Source: Gammaproteobacteria bacterium (lineage in GTDB: Bacteria; Pseudomonadota; Gammaproteobacteria; Pseudomonadales; JADFDG01). From it: DNA of 64,000 bases. A program made the position numbers and the translations under genes. Below the pieces are notes generated by a model. That model did not search any database and had not been told where the DNA came from. It worked only from the letters and a program-made list of their open reading frames with translations. Within the stretch, counting starts at the first letter, position 1; each line of letters opens with the position of its first letter. The stretch is from NCBI GenBank assembly GCA_018262975.1, contig JADFDG010000010.1, positions 1-64,000 on the forward strand, written 5' to 3'. Positions 55,805 to 64,000 of the stretch are shown one piece after another.

Positions 55805-56431
55805 TCAGTGCGCTGCCGGCACTACTTCCCGCACGTCGGCGAGGCGGATGGCCCAGGCGCCATCCGCGCTCAGGCCACTGGTGCCGGCGATCGAGTCGCT
55901 CACCAGTTCGTACGTGCCACGGCGTCCATCGCGCCACTCCACCTCCGCGAGCAGCCTGAATGTCGCCTTGCTCGACGTGGCTTGCGCGGCTTCCTTTTCC
56001 CAGCGGCGACGGTCGTCCATGCAGGTGACCGGCGCGTCGTCGCTCGCCTGCAGCAGGTATACCGGTTCGCGCGTGATGCGCAGACGCTGTACCCGCGCCC
56101 AGTCGATGCGCAGCAAGCCGTTGCCGTCGCGCACCAGGAAGCCGCTGCGCAGCGGTGCCGCACGGTGCGTGCCGAACGCGGACAGGAAACCGCTGGCGTA
56201 GGTGCCGTAGTCGATTTCCATGCCCGACACCAGGTGCGTGCGGCCCTGCGCATCCACCAGCCGGAAGGTCCCGGCGGGTGCTGACTCGGGTTCGGCCAGC
56301 AGGGGATCGGGCAGGCGGGCGAGGGAGGCCTCGTCGGCCGGCGGCAGGCAGGCGGCTTGGAGCGGCAGGCTGGCCAGTGCCAGCAGCGCGCTGGCCGCCA
56401 GGAAGGGCCAGCGAATGGTCGGGACGTGCAT
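55805..56431 (-). CDS. Exported protein of unknown function
   Basis: 208 residues with a signal peptide (about 1-27, ending LQAA). The mature protein is beta-rich, with RTHLVSGMEIDYGTYASGF, a tract YLLQASDDAPVTCMDDRRRW and two cysteines. No family is recognised. It converges on the DUF928-like gene with 13 nt between stops and may belong to the same exported set. GGAG lies upstream of the ATG at 56431. Confidence 0.65.
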   Translation of the reverse strand: MHVPTIRWPFLAASALLALASLPLQAACLPPADEASLARLPDPLLAEPESAPAGTFRLVDAQGRTHLVSGMEIDYGTYASGFLSAFGTHRAAPLRSGFLVRDGNGLLRIDWARVQRLRITREPVYLLQASDDAPVTCMDDRRRWEKEAAQATSSKATFRLLAEVEWRDGRRGTYELVSDSIAGTSGLSADGAWAIRLADVREVVPAAH

Positions 56432-56616
56432 GGGCGGTTGCTCCGTGTGGCCACCGGGGCGGTGGCGCTCTACCCGTACAAACGCATGTACCGGGCCTGC
56501 CGGGTTACTGCCGCCCGCCTGACTATAGAATAAGCAACTTACTTTTTATTCTTTCCCGTACCACGGGCCGGCCCCTATCCTGCGCGCCTGTTTTTCCATC
56601 CCCGGGGATCCGTTCC

Positions 56617-57870
56617 ATGTCCGCTTCCGTGTTTGCCCGCGCTGGCCTCGTGCTGGCCCTTGCCGCCGCCACGTCCGCCCACGCCACCAACGGCTACTTC
56701 TCCCACGGCTACGGCATCAAGGCCAAGGGCGCCGCCGGCGTCGCCGCCGCGCTGCCGCAGGACGCCCTGGTGATCGCCACCAACCCGGCCGGCCTGCTGT
56801 CGCTGGGCAGCCGCCTGGACATCGGTGCCGAACTGTTCATCCCCGAGCGTTCGGCCAGCATTACCGGCAACCTCGCCGCTCCCGACCAGACCTTCGACGG
56901 CAACGGCACCGAGTACTTCCTGATCCCGGAGTTCGGCTACAACCGTCGCCTGGGCGACGACGCGGCCGTGGGCCTGGCGGTGTACGGCAACGGCGGCATG
57001 AACACCGACTACGTGCAGAACCCCTACGCGCGCTTCGGTGGCACCGGCAAGGTGTACATGAACCTCGAGCAGCTGTTCATCGCCCCGGCGCTGGCGTGGA
57101 AGACCGGTGAGAAAAGCTCGGCGGGCATCGCGCTGAACTTCGCCGTCCAGCAGTTCGAGATGCAGGGGGCCGGCGTGTTCACGCCGTTCTCGGCGGACGC
57201 CGCGCACCTGACCAACAACGGTCCGGATACCTCCACCGGCATGGGCCTGCGCCTGGGCTGGCAGGGCGAGATCGCCGACGGCGTGACCCTCGGTGCCAGT
57301 TGGCAGACCAAGACCGCCATGTCGCCGTTCAACAAGTATGCCGGCCTGTTCGCCAACGCCGGTGACTTCGACATCCCGGAAAACTGGGTGCTGGGCCTGG
57401 CCTGGCGCGCGTCCGACCGCCTGACCCTGGCGCTCGACTGGCAGGGCATCCTGTACAGCGACGTGCCGGCGGTGGGCAACACCTCGACCACCCTGTTCAC
57501 CGGCTCGCAGCTGGGCAGCGTTGGTGGCCCGGGTTTCGGCTGGCAGGACATTCGCGTACTGAAACTGGCCGCCGTGTACACGCTGGACGAGAAACTCACC
57601 CTGCGCGCCGGCGTCAGCCACAGCGACCAGCCGATCCCGGCGGGCGAGACGTTCATCAACATCATCGCCCCGGGCGTGGTGGAGGATCACCTCACCCTGG
57701 GTGCCACCTGGGCGGTGGGCGAGCACAACGAGCTCAGCGTGCATTACGCGCACGCCTTCGAGAACACCGTGAACGGCAACGGCTCGATCCCGGCGGGCTT
57801 CGGTGGCGGCGAAGCCTCCGGCACCCTGGCCGAGGACATGGTCGGCATCGCCTGGTCGCGCAAGTACTGA
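56617..57870 (+). CDS. FadL/TodX-family outer-membrane transporter
   Basis: 417 residues. The signal peptide ends AHA, and the mature start TNGYFSHGYGIKAKGAAGVAAALPQDAL with the NPAG motif is the family hatch sequence. Barrel strands follow, and the protein ends VGIAWSRKY with a terminal aromatic typical of BAM substrates. FadL proteins admit long-chain fatty acids or other hydrophobic molecules through the outer membrane, which fits the acyl-CoA genes at 5-11 kb. The 185-nt upstream gap holds an AT-rich patch (56520-56560) that likely contains the promoter. Confidence 0.88.
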   Translation: MSASVFARAGLVLALAAATSAHATNGYFSHGYGIKAKGAAGVAAALPQDALVIATNPAGLLSLGSRLDIGAELFIPERSASITGNLAAPDQTFDGNGTEYFLIPEFGYNRRLGDDAAVGLAVYGNGGMNTDYVQNPYARFGGTGKVYMNLEQLFIAPALAWKTGEKSSAGIALNFAVQQFEMQGAGVFTPFSADAAHLTNNGPDTSTGMGLRLGWQGEIADGVTLGASWQTKTAMSPFNKYAGLFANAGDFDIPENWVLGLAWRASDRLTLALDWQGILYSDVPAVGNTSTTLFTGSQLGSVGGPGFGWQDIRVLKLAAVYTLDEKLTLRAGVSHSDQPIPAGETFINIIAPGVVEDHLTLGATWAVGEHNELSVHYAHAFENTVNGNGSIPAGFGGGEASGTLAEDMVGIAWSRKY

Positions 57871-57889
57871 CCCCCCGCCCCCGCCCTTC

Positions 57890-57956
57890 GTAGAGAGGGG
57901 GCCATGCCCCCGATCTTGCGGTGCAAAATGCGTCGGGGGCATGGCCCCCTCGCTAC
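57890..57956. repeat. GTAG-REP inverted pair
   Basis: Units lie at 57890-57913 (plus) and 57933-57956 (inverted), between the FadL-type gene and the ppk1 promoter. Confidence 0.9.
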
Positions 57957-58004
57957 AGGCGGTATGGCGCGCTGACGTGTGTCACCGGTCTGTCGCCGCC
58001 GTGC

Positions 58005-58013
58005 TGCTAATAT
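58005..58013 (+). promoter_or_regulatory. Extended -10 promoter of ppk1
   Basis: TGCTAATAT (TGC + TAATAT) lies 35 nt before the ppk1 ATG. No clear -35 is present, as expected for extended -10 promoters. Confidence 0.5.
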
Positions 58014-58047
58014 CGGGCATGACCTCGCAGGGAATGCCCGTTTCGCC

Positions 58048-60177
58048 ATGAACCAGCCCGTTACACCGCCGCCCGCCAGTACCGTGCCCGCCGCCAACCA
58101 CGCCGCGCCGGCCAACCCGTTCGACCGTCCGGAACTGTTCGCCAACCGCTGGCTGAGCCTGCTGCAGTTCAACCTGCGCGTGCTCAAGCAGGCCACCATC
58201 GACAGCCACCCGCTGCTCGAGCGCTTGAAGTTCCTGATGATCTTCAGCTCGAACATGGACGAGTTCTTCGAGATCCGCATGGCGGAACTGAAGAAGCAGA
58301 TCCGCAGCGGCGAGGCCAAGGCCGGCGCCGACGGCCTGTTGCCGCAGGAACTGCTCAAGACCATCCAGGAACTGGTGCACACGGCGGTGTTCAAGGAATA
58401 CCGCATCCTCAACGAGGTGCTCATCCCGCAACTGGCGGAGGAAAACATCCATTTCGTGCGTCGTCGCCACTGGAGCGAAAAGCAGCGCGAGTGGATCCGC
58501 GCCTATTTCCGCGACCAGGTGCAACCGGTACTGACGCCGATCGGCATCGATCTGGCGCACCCGTTCCCGCGGGTGGTGAACAAGAGCCTCAACTTCATCA
58601 TCTCGCTCGACGGCCGCGATGCCTTCGGCCGCGCGCTCAATCTCGCCATCGTGCCGGCGCCGCGCTCGCTGCCGCGCATCATCCGCCTGCCGGACAACCT
58701 GCAGGACAACGGTGGCGACAACTTCGTGTTCCTGTCATCGATCATCCACGACAACGCCGACCTGTTGTTCCCCGGCATGAAGACCACCGGGTGCTACCAG
58801 TTCCGCATCACCCGCAACGCCGACCTGGCGGTGGACGAGCACAACGTCGAGGACCTGCCCGACGCGCTGAAGTCGGGGCTGTCCTCGCGCCGCTTCGGCG
58901 ATGCCGTGCGCCTGGAGGTCGCCGACAACTGCCCGCAGCACCTGGTGGACTTCCTGCTGGAGGAAACCGGCCTGGGCGAGGACGACCTGTACCGCGTGAA
59001 CGGCCCGGTGAACCTGGCGCGACTCATGGCGATCACCGACGTGAATCGCCCGCGCCTGAAGTGGGCGCCGTTCATCCCCGGCCGCGGGCGCCGCGTGCCG
59101 GTGGAAGGCACGCTGTTCGATGCGCTGCGCGAGCGCGACATCATGCTGCATCATCCGTACGAATCGTTCGCGCCGGTGGTGGACCTGCTGGCGCAGGCGG
59201 CGCGCGACCCCAACGTGCTGGCCATCAAGCAGACGCTCTACCGCACGCGCAACAACTCGCAGATCATCCAGCACCTGATCGAGGCGGCACGCGCCGGCAA
59301 GGAAGTCACGGTGGTGGTGGAGTTGCGCGCCCGCTTCGACGAGGAAAACAACATCAACGATGCCGAGCGCCTGCAGGCGGCCGGCGCGGTGGTGGTGTAT
59401 GGCATCGTCGGCTACAAGACGCACGCCAAGATGCTGATGATCGTGCGCCGCGAGGGCGAGAAGCTGCGCCGCTATTTCCACCTCGGCACCGGCAACTACC
59501 ACGAGGGCACGGCGCGCCTTTACACCGACATCGGCCTGCTCAGCGCCGACGAGGAGCTCGGCGAGGACGTGCACAAGATCTTCCTGGAGCTCACCGGCCT
59601 GGGTCGTGCCGCGCAGCTCAAGCACATCCTGCATGCGCCGTTCACCCTGCACAGCGGCCTCAAGGAACTCATCGAGCGCGAGATGGCGCACGCGCAGGCC
59701 GGTCGCCCGGCGGCCATCCGCCTGAAGATGAACTCGCTGACCGAGAAGGACCTGATCATGACGCTGTACGCCGCCTCGCAGGCCGGCGTACAGGTGGACC
59801 TGATCGTGCGCGGCATGTGCTGCCTGCGCCCGGGCGTGCCCGGCGTGTCGGAGAACATCCGCGTGCGCTCGGTGGTCGGGCGCTTCCTCGAGCACGCGCG
59901 CGTGTACTGGTTTGCCAACGGCGGCGAACCGAAACTCTATTGCGCCAGTGCCGACTTCATGGAGCGCAACCTGTTCTCGCGCGTGGAGGTCTGCTTCCCG
60001 ATACGCGAGGCCAAGCTCATGAAGCGCGTGGCCGAGGAGTGCCTGGACCTCGCCCTGGCCGACAACGAGCTGGCCTGGGACATGCAGCCTGACGGCACCT
60101 ACGTGCGCATCGAGCGCGCGCCCGAGGCTACCGTGGTGAATACCCAGGCCGAGCTGCTCTCCCGCCTGTCGCGTTAG
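58048..60177 (+). CDS. ppk1: Polyphosphate kinase 1
   Basis: 709 residues. It has an N-terminal helical domain (ANRWLSLLQFNLRVLKQA, FSSNMDEFFEIRMAELKKQ) and the phosphohistidine active site: RYFHLGTGNYHEGTARLYTDIG with H478, corresponding to the phosphorylated His of E. coli, and GYKTHAKM. It polymerises ATP gamma-phosphate into polyphosphate. GGGAA precedes the ATG at 58048. It converges on ppx/gppA, the degrading enzyme, with stop codons overlapping by 4 nt. Confidence 0.93.
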   Translation: MNQPVTPPPASTVPAANHAAPANPFDRPELFANRWLSLLQFNLRVLKQATIDSHPLLERLKFLMIFSSNMDEFFEIRMAELKKQIRSGEAKAGADGLLPQELLKTIQELVHTAVFKEYRILNEVLIPQLAEENIHFVRRRHWSEKQREWIRAYFRDQVQPVLTPIGIDLAHPFPRVVNKSLNFIISLDGRDAFGRALNLAIVPAPRSLPRIIRLPDNLQDNGGDNFVFLSSIIHDNADLLFPGMKTTGCYQFRITRNADLAVDEHNVEDLPDALKSGLSSRRFGDAVRLEVADNCPQHLVDFLLEETGLGEDDLYRVNGPVNLARLMAITDVNRPRLKWAPFIPGRGRRVPVEGTLFDALRERDIMLHHPYESFAPVVDLLAQAARDPNVLAIKQTLYRTRNNSQIIQHLIEAARAGKEVTVVVELRARFDEENNINDAERLQAAGAVVVYGIVGYKTHAKMLMIVRREGEKLRRYFHLGTGNYHEGTARLYTDIGLLSADEELGEDVHKIFLELTGLGRAAQLKHILHAPFTLHSGLKELIEREMAHAQAGRPAAIRLKMNSLTEKDLIMTLYAASQAGVQVDLIVRGMCCLRPGVPGVSENIRVRSVVGRFLEHARVYWFANGGEPKLYCASADFMERNLFSRVEVCFPIREAKLMKRVAEECLDLALADNELAWDMQPDGTYVRIERAPEATVVNTQAELLSRLSR

Positions 60178-61688
60178 GCGGGGCGCGCGAATTTCACGGT
60201 GAGGTCGTAGCCGATGGCGCCGACGTAGTCGGCTTCCTGTGCCAGGTCGGCGAGCGCCAGCGTGCGCCGCGTGGCCCAGCCCGCCGGCACCCGCAATACC
60301 ATGCTGCTGTCGCCCACCTTCAGTTGCAGCGGCGGCAGGCGCTTCTCGCTGCGCCCGTGGTGCAGGACCACCGCCAGGCGGAGCAGCATGGCCAGGCGCA
60401 GCGCGCGTTCGCGCATGGCCGGACGCAACTCGACGAACGTTTCCAGCCCCAGCTTGCGCCGGTGCGCGCGCACCAGTACCGCCAGCAACTTCTGTTCCTG
60501 CCGCGAGAAGCCGGCGAGGTCGGAGTGCTGCAACAGGTAGGCGCCGTGCTTCTGGTAGTTCGAGTGGGAGATGTCCAGGCCGATCTCGTGGGCCAGCGCG
60601 GCCCGGCGCAGCAGGTCGCGATCCTCGGCGGTGAGCTCCCAGCGCTTGCAGGCCTGGTCGAACAGCTTCAGCGCGGTGCCTGCCACGCGCGTGGCGTACG
60701 CGGTGTCGACGTGGTTGCGCAGGATCAGTGCCTGGATGCTGCGGTCACGGACGTCCTCGTGGCCGATGCGGCCGATGAGGTCGTACAGCGCCCCTTCGCG
60801 CAGCGCGCCCACCGAGTACTGCATCTGGCTGATTTCCAGCGCCTCGAACGCGGCGATGAGGATGGCCAGCCCGGGCGCGAAGATGCCCTGGCGCTGCGCT
60901 TCCAGTCCTGCCAGTTTCAGGTCGTCGGCACGGCGTGCGCGCAGCACACGGCGGCGCAGCTGGTAGAGGCCGTCCAGCGTGATGCCGTCATCGCCCAGCC
61001 CGTTGGCCTCCAGCACCGTCTGGATCGCCTTGATGGTGCCGGAGGAGCCCACGGCGCTCTTCCACCCGGTGCGCCGCAGCGAGCGCCTGACCGGCAGCAG
61101 CTCCTGGTGGGCGGCGGTGACGGCGGCGTCAAAGCCCTTTTCGCTGATGGTTTCCTTCGGGAAGTACTTGAGCGCGTAGCTGACGCAGCCCATGTGCAGG
61201 CTTTCCATCACCAGCGGCTCGAAGCGCTCGCCGATGATGAACTCGGTACTGCCGCCGCCGATGTCGATGACCAGCCGCTTGCCCTTGTCGTCGGCCAGCG
61301 TGTGGGAGACCCCCAGGTAGATCAGGCGCGCTTCCTCGCGGCCGGCGACGATGTCGATGGGGTGGCCGAGGATCTTCTGGGCGCGGGTGATGAACTGCTC
61401 GCTGTTGCTGGCCACGCGCAGGGTGTTGGTGCCGACGATGCGCACCGAACCCGGGACGAAGCCCTCGATGCGTTGCGCGTACCGCTTCAGGCAGTCGAGG
61501 GCGCGCTTCTGCACCGCCTCGGTCAGGCGCTGCTCGCTGTCCAGTCCGGCTCCCAGCTGGATCTTCTCGCTGCGCCGTTCCAGCACGCGGATCTCGCCGC
61601 GCTGCACGCGCGCCACCACCATGTGGAAGCTGTTGGAGCCCAGGTCGATGGCGGCAACCTGGCGGAAGGGGATCTGGCTGGTGGGCAC
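60174..61688 (-). CDS. ppx: Exopolyphosphatase / guanosine pentaphosphatase
   Basis: 504 residues from a GTG at 61688 with AGGA upstream; a GTG at 61733 would add 15. The ASKHA phosphatase motifs are AAIDLGSNSFHMVVA, VIDIGGGSTEFIIG and AVGSSGTIKAI, followed by a C-terminal HD-like helical region (AALAHEIGLDISHSNYQKHGAYLL). It removes phosphate from polyphosphate ends and possibly from pppGpp. Stops of ppk1 (TAG) and ppx (TAA) share 4 nt. In most relatives ppk and ppx are co-directional or separate, so the tail-to-tail overlap is notable. Confidence 0.9.
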   Translation of the reverse strand: MPTSQIPFRQVAAIDLGSNSFHMVVARVQRGEIRVLERRSEKIQLGAGLDSEQRLTEAVQKRALDCLKRYAQRIEGFVPGSVRIVGTNTLRVASNSEQFITRAQKILGHPIDIVAGREEARLIYLGVSHTLADDKGKRLVIDIGGGSTEFIIGERFEPLVMESLHMGCVSYALKYFPKETISEKGFDAAVTAAHQELLPVRRSLRRTGWKSAVGSSGTIKAIQTVLEANGLGDDGITLDGLYQLRRRVLRARRADDLKLAGLEAQRQGIFAPGLAILIAAFEALEISQMQYSVGALREGALYDLIGRIGHEDVRDRSIQALILRNHVDTAYATRVAGTALKLFDQACKRWELTAEDRDLLRRAALAHEIGLDISHSNYQKHGAYLLQHSDLAGFSRQEQKLLAVLVRAHRRKLGLETFVELRPAMRERALRLAMLLRLAVVLHHGRSEKRLPPLQLKVGDSSMVLRVPAGWATRRTLALADLAQEADYVGAIGYDLTVKFARPA

Positions 61689-61740
61689 GCGGGGGATCCT
61701 GCGGTCGGTTAACCCACCGATTCTACTACCCACGCTCTAC

Positions 61741-61834
61741 GTAGAGAGGGGGGCCATGCCCCCGACAGGGAAAGGGAAAGCATCGGGGGCATGGCCCCCT
61801 CTCTACATGGCTCCACCATGGCCCCCTCGCTGCA
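61741..61834. repeat. GTAG-REP inverted pair plus half unit
   Basis: Units lie at 61741-61765 (plus, with one extra G) and 61783-61806 (inverted). A half unit lies at 61818-61834 (CATGGCCCCCTCGCTG) and lacks the first stem arm. Confidence 0.88.
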
Positions 61835-61852
61835 TGGGGCCGGGCGGGAGTC

Positions 61853-61861
61853 TGCTATGAT
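61853..61861 (+). promoter_or_regulatory. Extended -10 promoter of trxA
   Basis: TGCTATGAT lies 35 nt before the trxA ATG; a -35 would fall at the end of the half REP unit. Confidence 0.55.
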
Positions 61862-61896
61862 GCCGTCCTCCCTGCCGCCCCATTCCAGGAGTTCCC

Positions 61897-62223
61897 ATGA
61901 GCGAGCATATCGTCAACGTCTCCGAAGCCTCCTTCGACCAGGACGTGCTGAAGGCCGACCTTCCCGTACTGGTCGATTTCTGGGCCGAGTGGTGCGGTCC
62001 CTGCAAGATGATCGCGCCGGTGCTCGACGAGGTGGCGAAGGAGTACGGTGGCCGCCTGAAGGTCTGCAAGGTGAACGTCGACGACCACGGTGCCCTGGCG
62101 GCCCGCTACGGCGTGCGTGGCATCCCGACCCTGCTGCTGCTCAAGGGCGGCAACGTCGAGGCCACCAAGGTCGGTGCCCTGTCCAAGTCGCAGCTGACCG
62201 CGTTCCTCGATACCAACATCTGA
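61897..62223 (+). CDS. trxA: Thioredoxin 1
   Basis: 108 residues. The active site is WCGPC (C33, C36) within [20 protein letters not shown], with the cis-proline loop [13 protein letters not shown]. It reduces cytoplasmic disulfides. CAGGAG precedes the ATG. It sits between ppx and rho, as it does in many gammaproteobacteria (trxA-rho). Confidence 0.95.
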   Translation: MSEHIVNVSEASFDQDVLKADLPVLVDFWAEWCGPCKMIAPVLDEVAKEYGGRLKVCKVNVDDHGALAARYGVRGIPTLLLLKGGNVEATKVGALSKSQLTAFLDTNI

Positions 62224-62236
62224 TCCGCCTTTTCCT

Positions 62237-62306
62237 GTAGAGAGGGCGCCATGCGCCCGACCCGCGCCCCCGTTTTCAGGTATCGGGGGCATGGCCCCCT
62301 CGCTAC
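62237..62306. repeat. GTAG-REP inverted pair with a compensatory stem change
   Basis: The first unit, 62237-62260, has stem GGGCGC-CAT-GCGCCC: both arms changed so that pairing is kept. The second unit, 62283-62306, is a standard inverted one. Confidence 0.9.
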
Positions 62307-62313
62307 GGTCACG

Positions 62314-62343
62314 TTGCAATCCCCGGAATGGGGATGCTAGATT
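62314..62343 (+). promoter_or_regulatory. Promoter of rho
   Basis: TTGCAA (62314-62319), 18-nt spacer, TGC + TAGATT (62338-62343). It starts 8 nt after the REP pair and gives a leader of about 195 nt. Confidence 0.55.
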
Positions 62344-62360
62344 CGGAACCGCAAGGAACT

Positions 62361-62380
62361 GATGCCCGATCGAGGGCATC
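62361..62380 (+). promoter_or_regulatory. Hairpin in the rho leader
   Basis: GATGCCC-GATCGA-GGGCATC forms a 7-bp stem near the 5' end of the predicted leader. rho is autoregulated by attenuation in its leader in other bacteria; this structure may take part. The rest of the leader to 62545 is C-rich and without genes. Confidence 0.4.
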
Positions 62381-62545
62381 CAGGTTTCCCCATCCGGCCT
62401 GACTCCCAGGCGCCCCCGCACAGTACGAACGCCGCTTCTGACCTCGCGCAGATCCGGGCAGCGGGCCGGGCATCGCAGAACGACCCCGTTCTTCACAACC
62501 GTCGCCCTCCCGGGCGTTCCTCCGTTTCCTTCCCGATGCGATCCT

Positions 62546-64000
<1,455 letters not shown>

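Noticed and set aside
60174-61733. Start of ppx at GTG 61733
   Set aside because: No ribosome binding site, and it adds 15 residues not expected before the AAIDLGSNSF motif; 61688 is preferred.

Overview
The window is GC-rich, gene-dense chromosomal DNA from a Gram-negative gammaproteobacterium, most likely of the Lysobacterales (Xanthomonadales). Three things support this. The order rho-trxA-ppx/ppk with greB and hemB nearby, the pilH/ompR-envZ/gshA/dsbB/tex housekeeping set, and a family of GTAG-headed palindromic REP elements like the SMAG repeats of Stenotrophomonas all fit. The genus cannot be read from the sequence. No rRNA, tRNA or CRISPR array was seen.

Layout. (1) 1-4 kb is an accessory edge: an IS-end-like repeat, a small gene under a near-consensus LexA-type box, a RelE/Gp49-type toxin with an XRE antitoxin, three toxin-less antitoxin-like genes (HigA-, HicB- and BrnA-type) and a NYN-domain RNase-like gene. 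(2) 4.1-10.9 kb is a lipid cluster: a MaoC hydratase on the minus strand, diverging from acyl-CoA dehydrogenase, FATP-type acyl-CoA synthetase, an AGPS-like FAD enzyme and a thioesterase. (3) 10.9-13.6 kb holds envZ-ompR diverging from pilH. (4) 13.9-31.5 kb is a five-gene set of exported proteins. Three small DUF11-type proteins are followed by a ~2165-residue outer-membrane protein (DUF11, Ig/Cna-like modules, two OmpA domains, a very large predicted beta-barrel) and, overlapping it by 4 nt, a 2716-residue protein with 16 tandem ~133-residue repeats. This is the strongest candidate for an undescribed system. (5) 31.6-48.7 kb is mostly housekeeping: tex, gshA, two FKBPs, dsbB-lrgA-lrgB, rlmA, a histone-H1-like protein, yheS, a beta-carbonic anhydrase, yigI, greB and hemB. 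(6) 48.7-56.4 kb is a second unusual locus of exported proteins: a SUMF1-like protein, a CHAT (caspase-like) protein, a CHASE2 membrane protein and a DUF928-like protein. It resembles CHAT/CHASE2 neighbourhoods of cyanobacteria. (7) 56.6-64 kb carries a FadL-type channel, ppk1, ppx/gppA, trxA and rho, the last cut by the window end.

Twenty complete GTAG-REP hairpin units, plus a fragment, sit at ten loci. All are intergenic, or touch a gene only at its stop codon. Several lie directly upstream of promoters (gshA, can, ppk1, trxA, rho), and in two genes (tex, yheS) the REP itself supplies the stop codon. Variant units keep their base pairing, which argues that the hairpin is selected.
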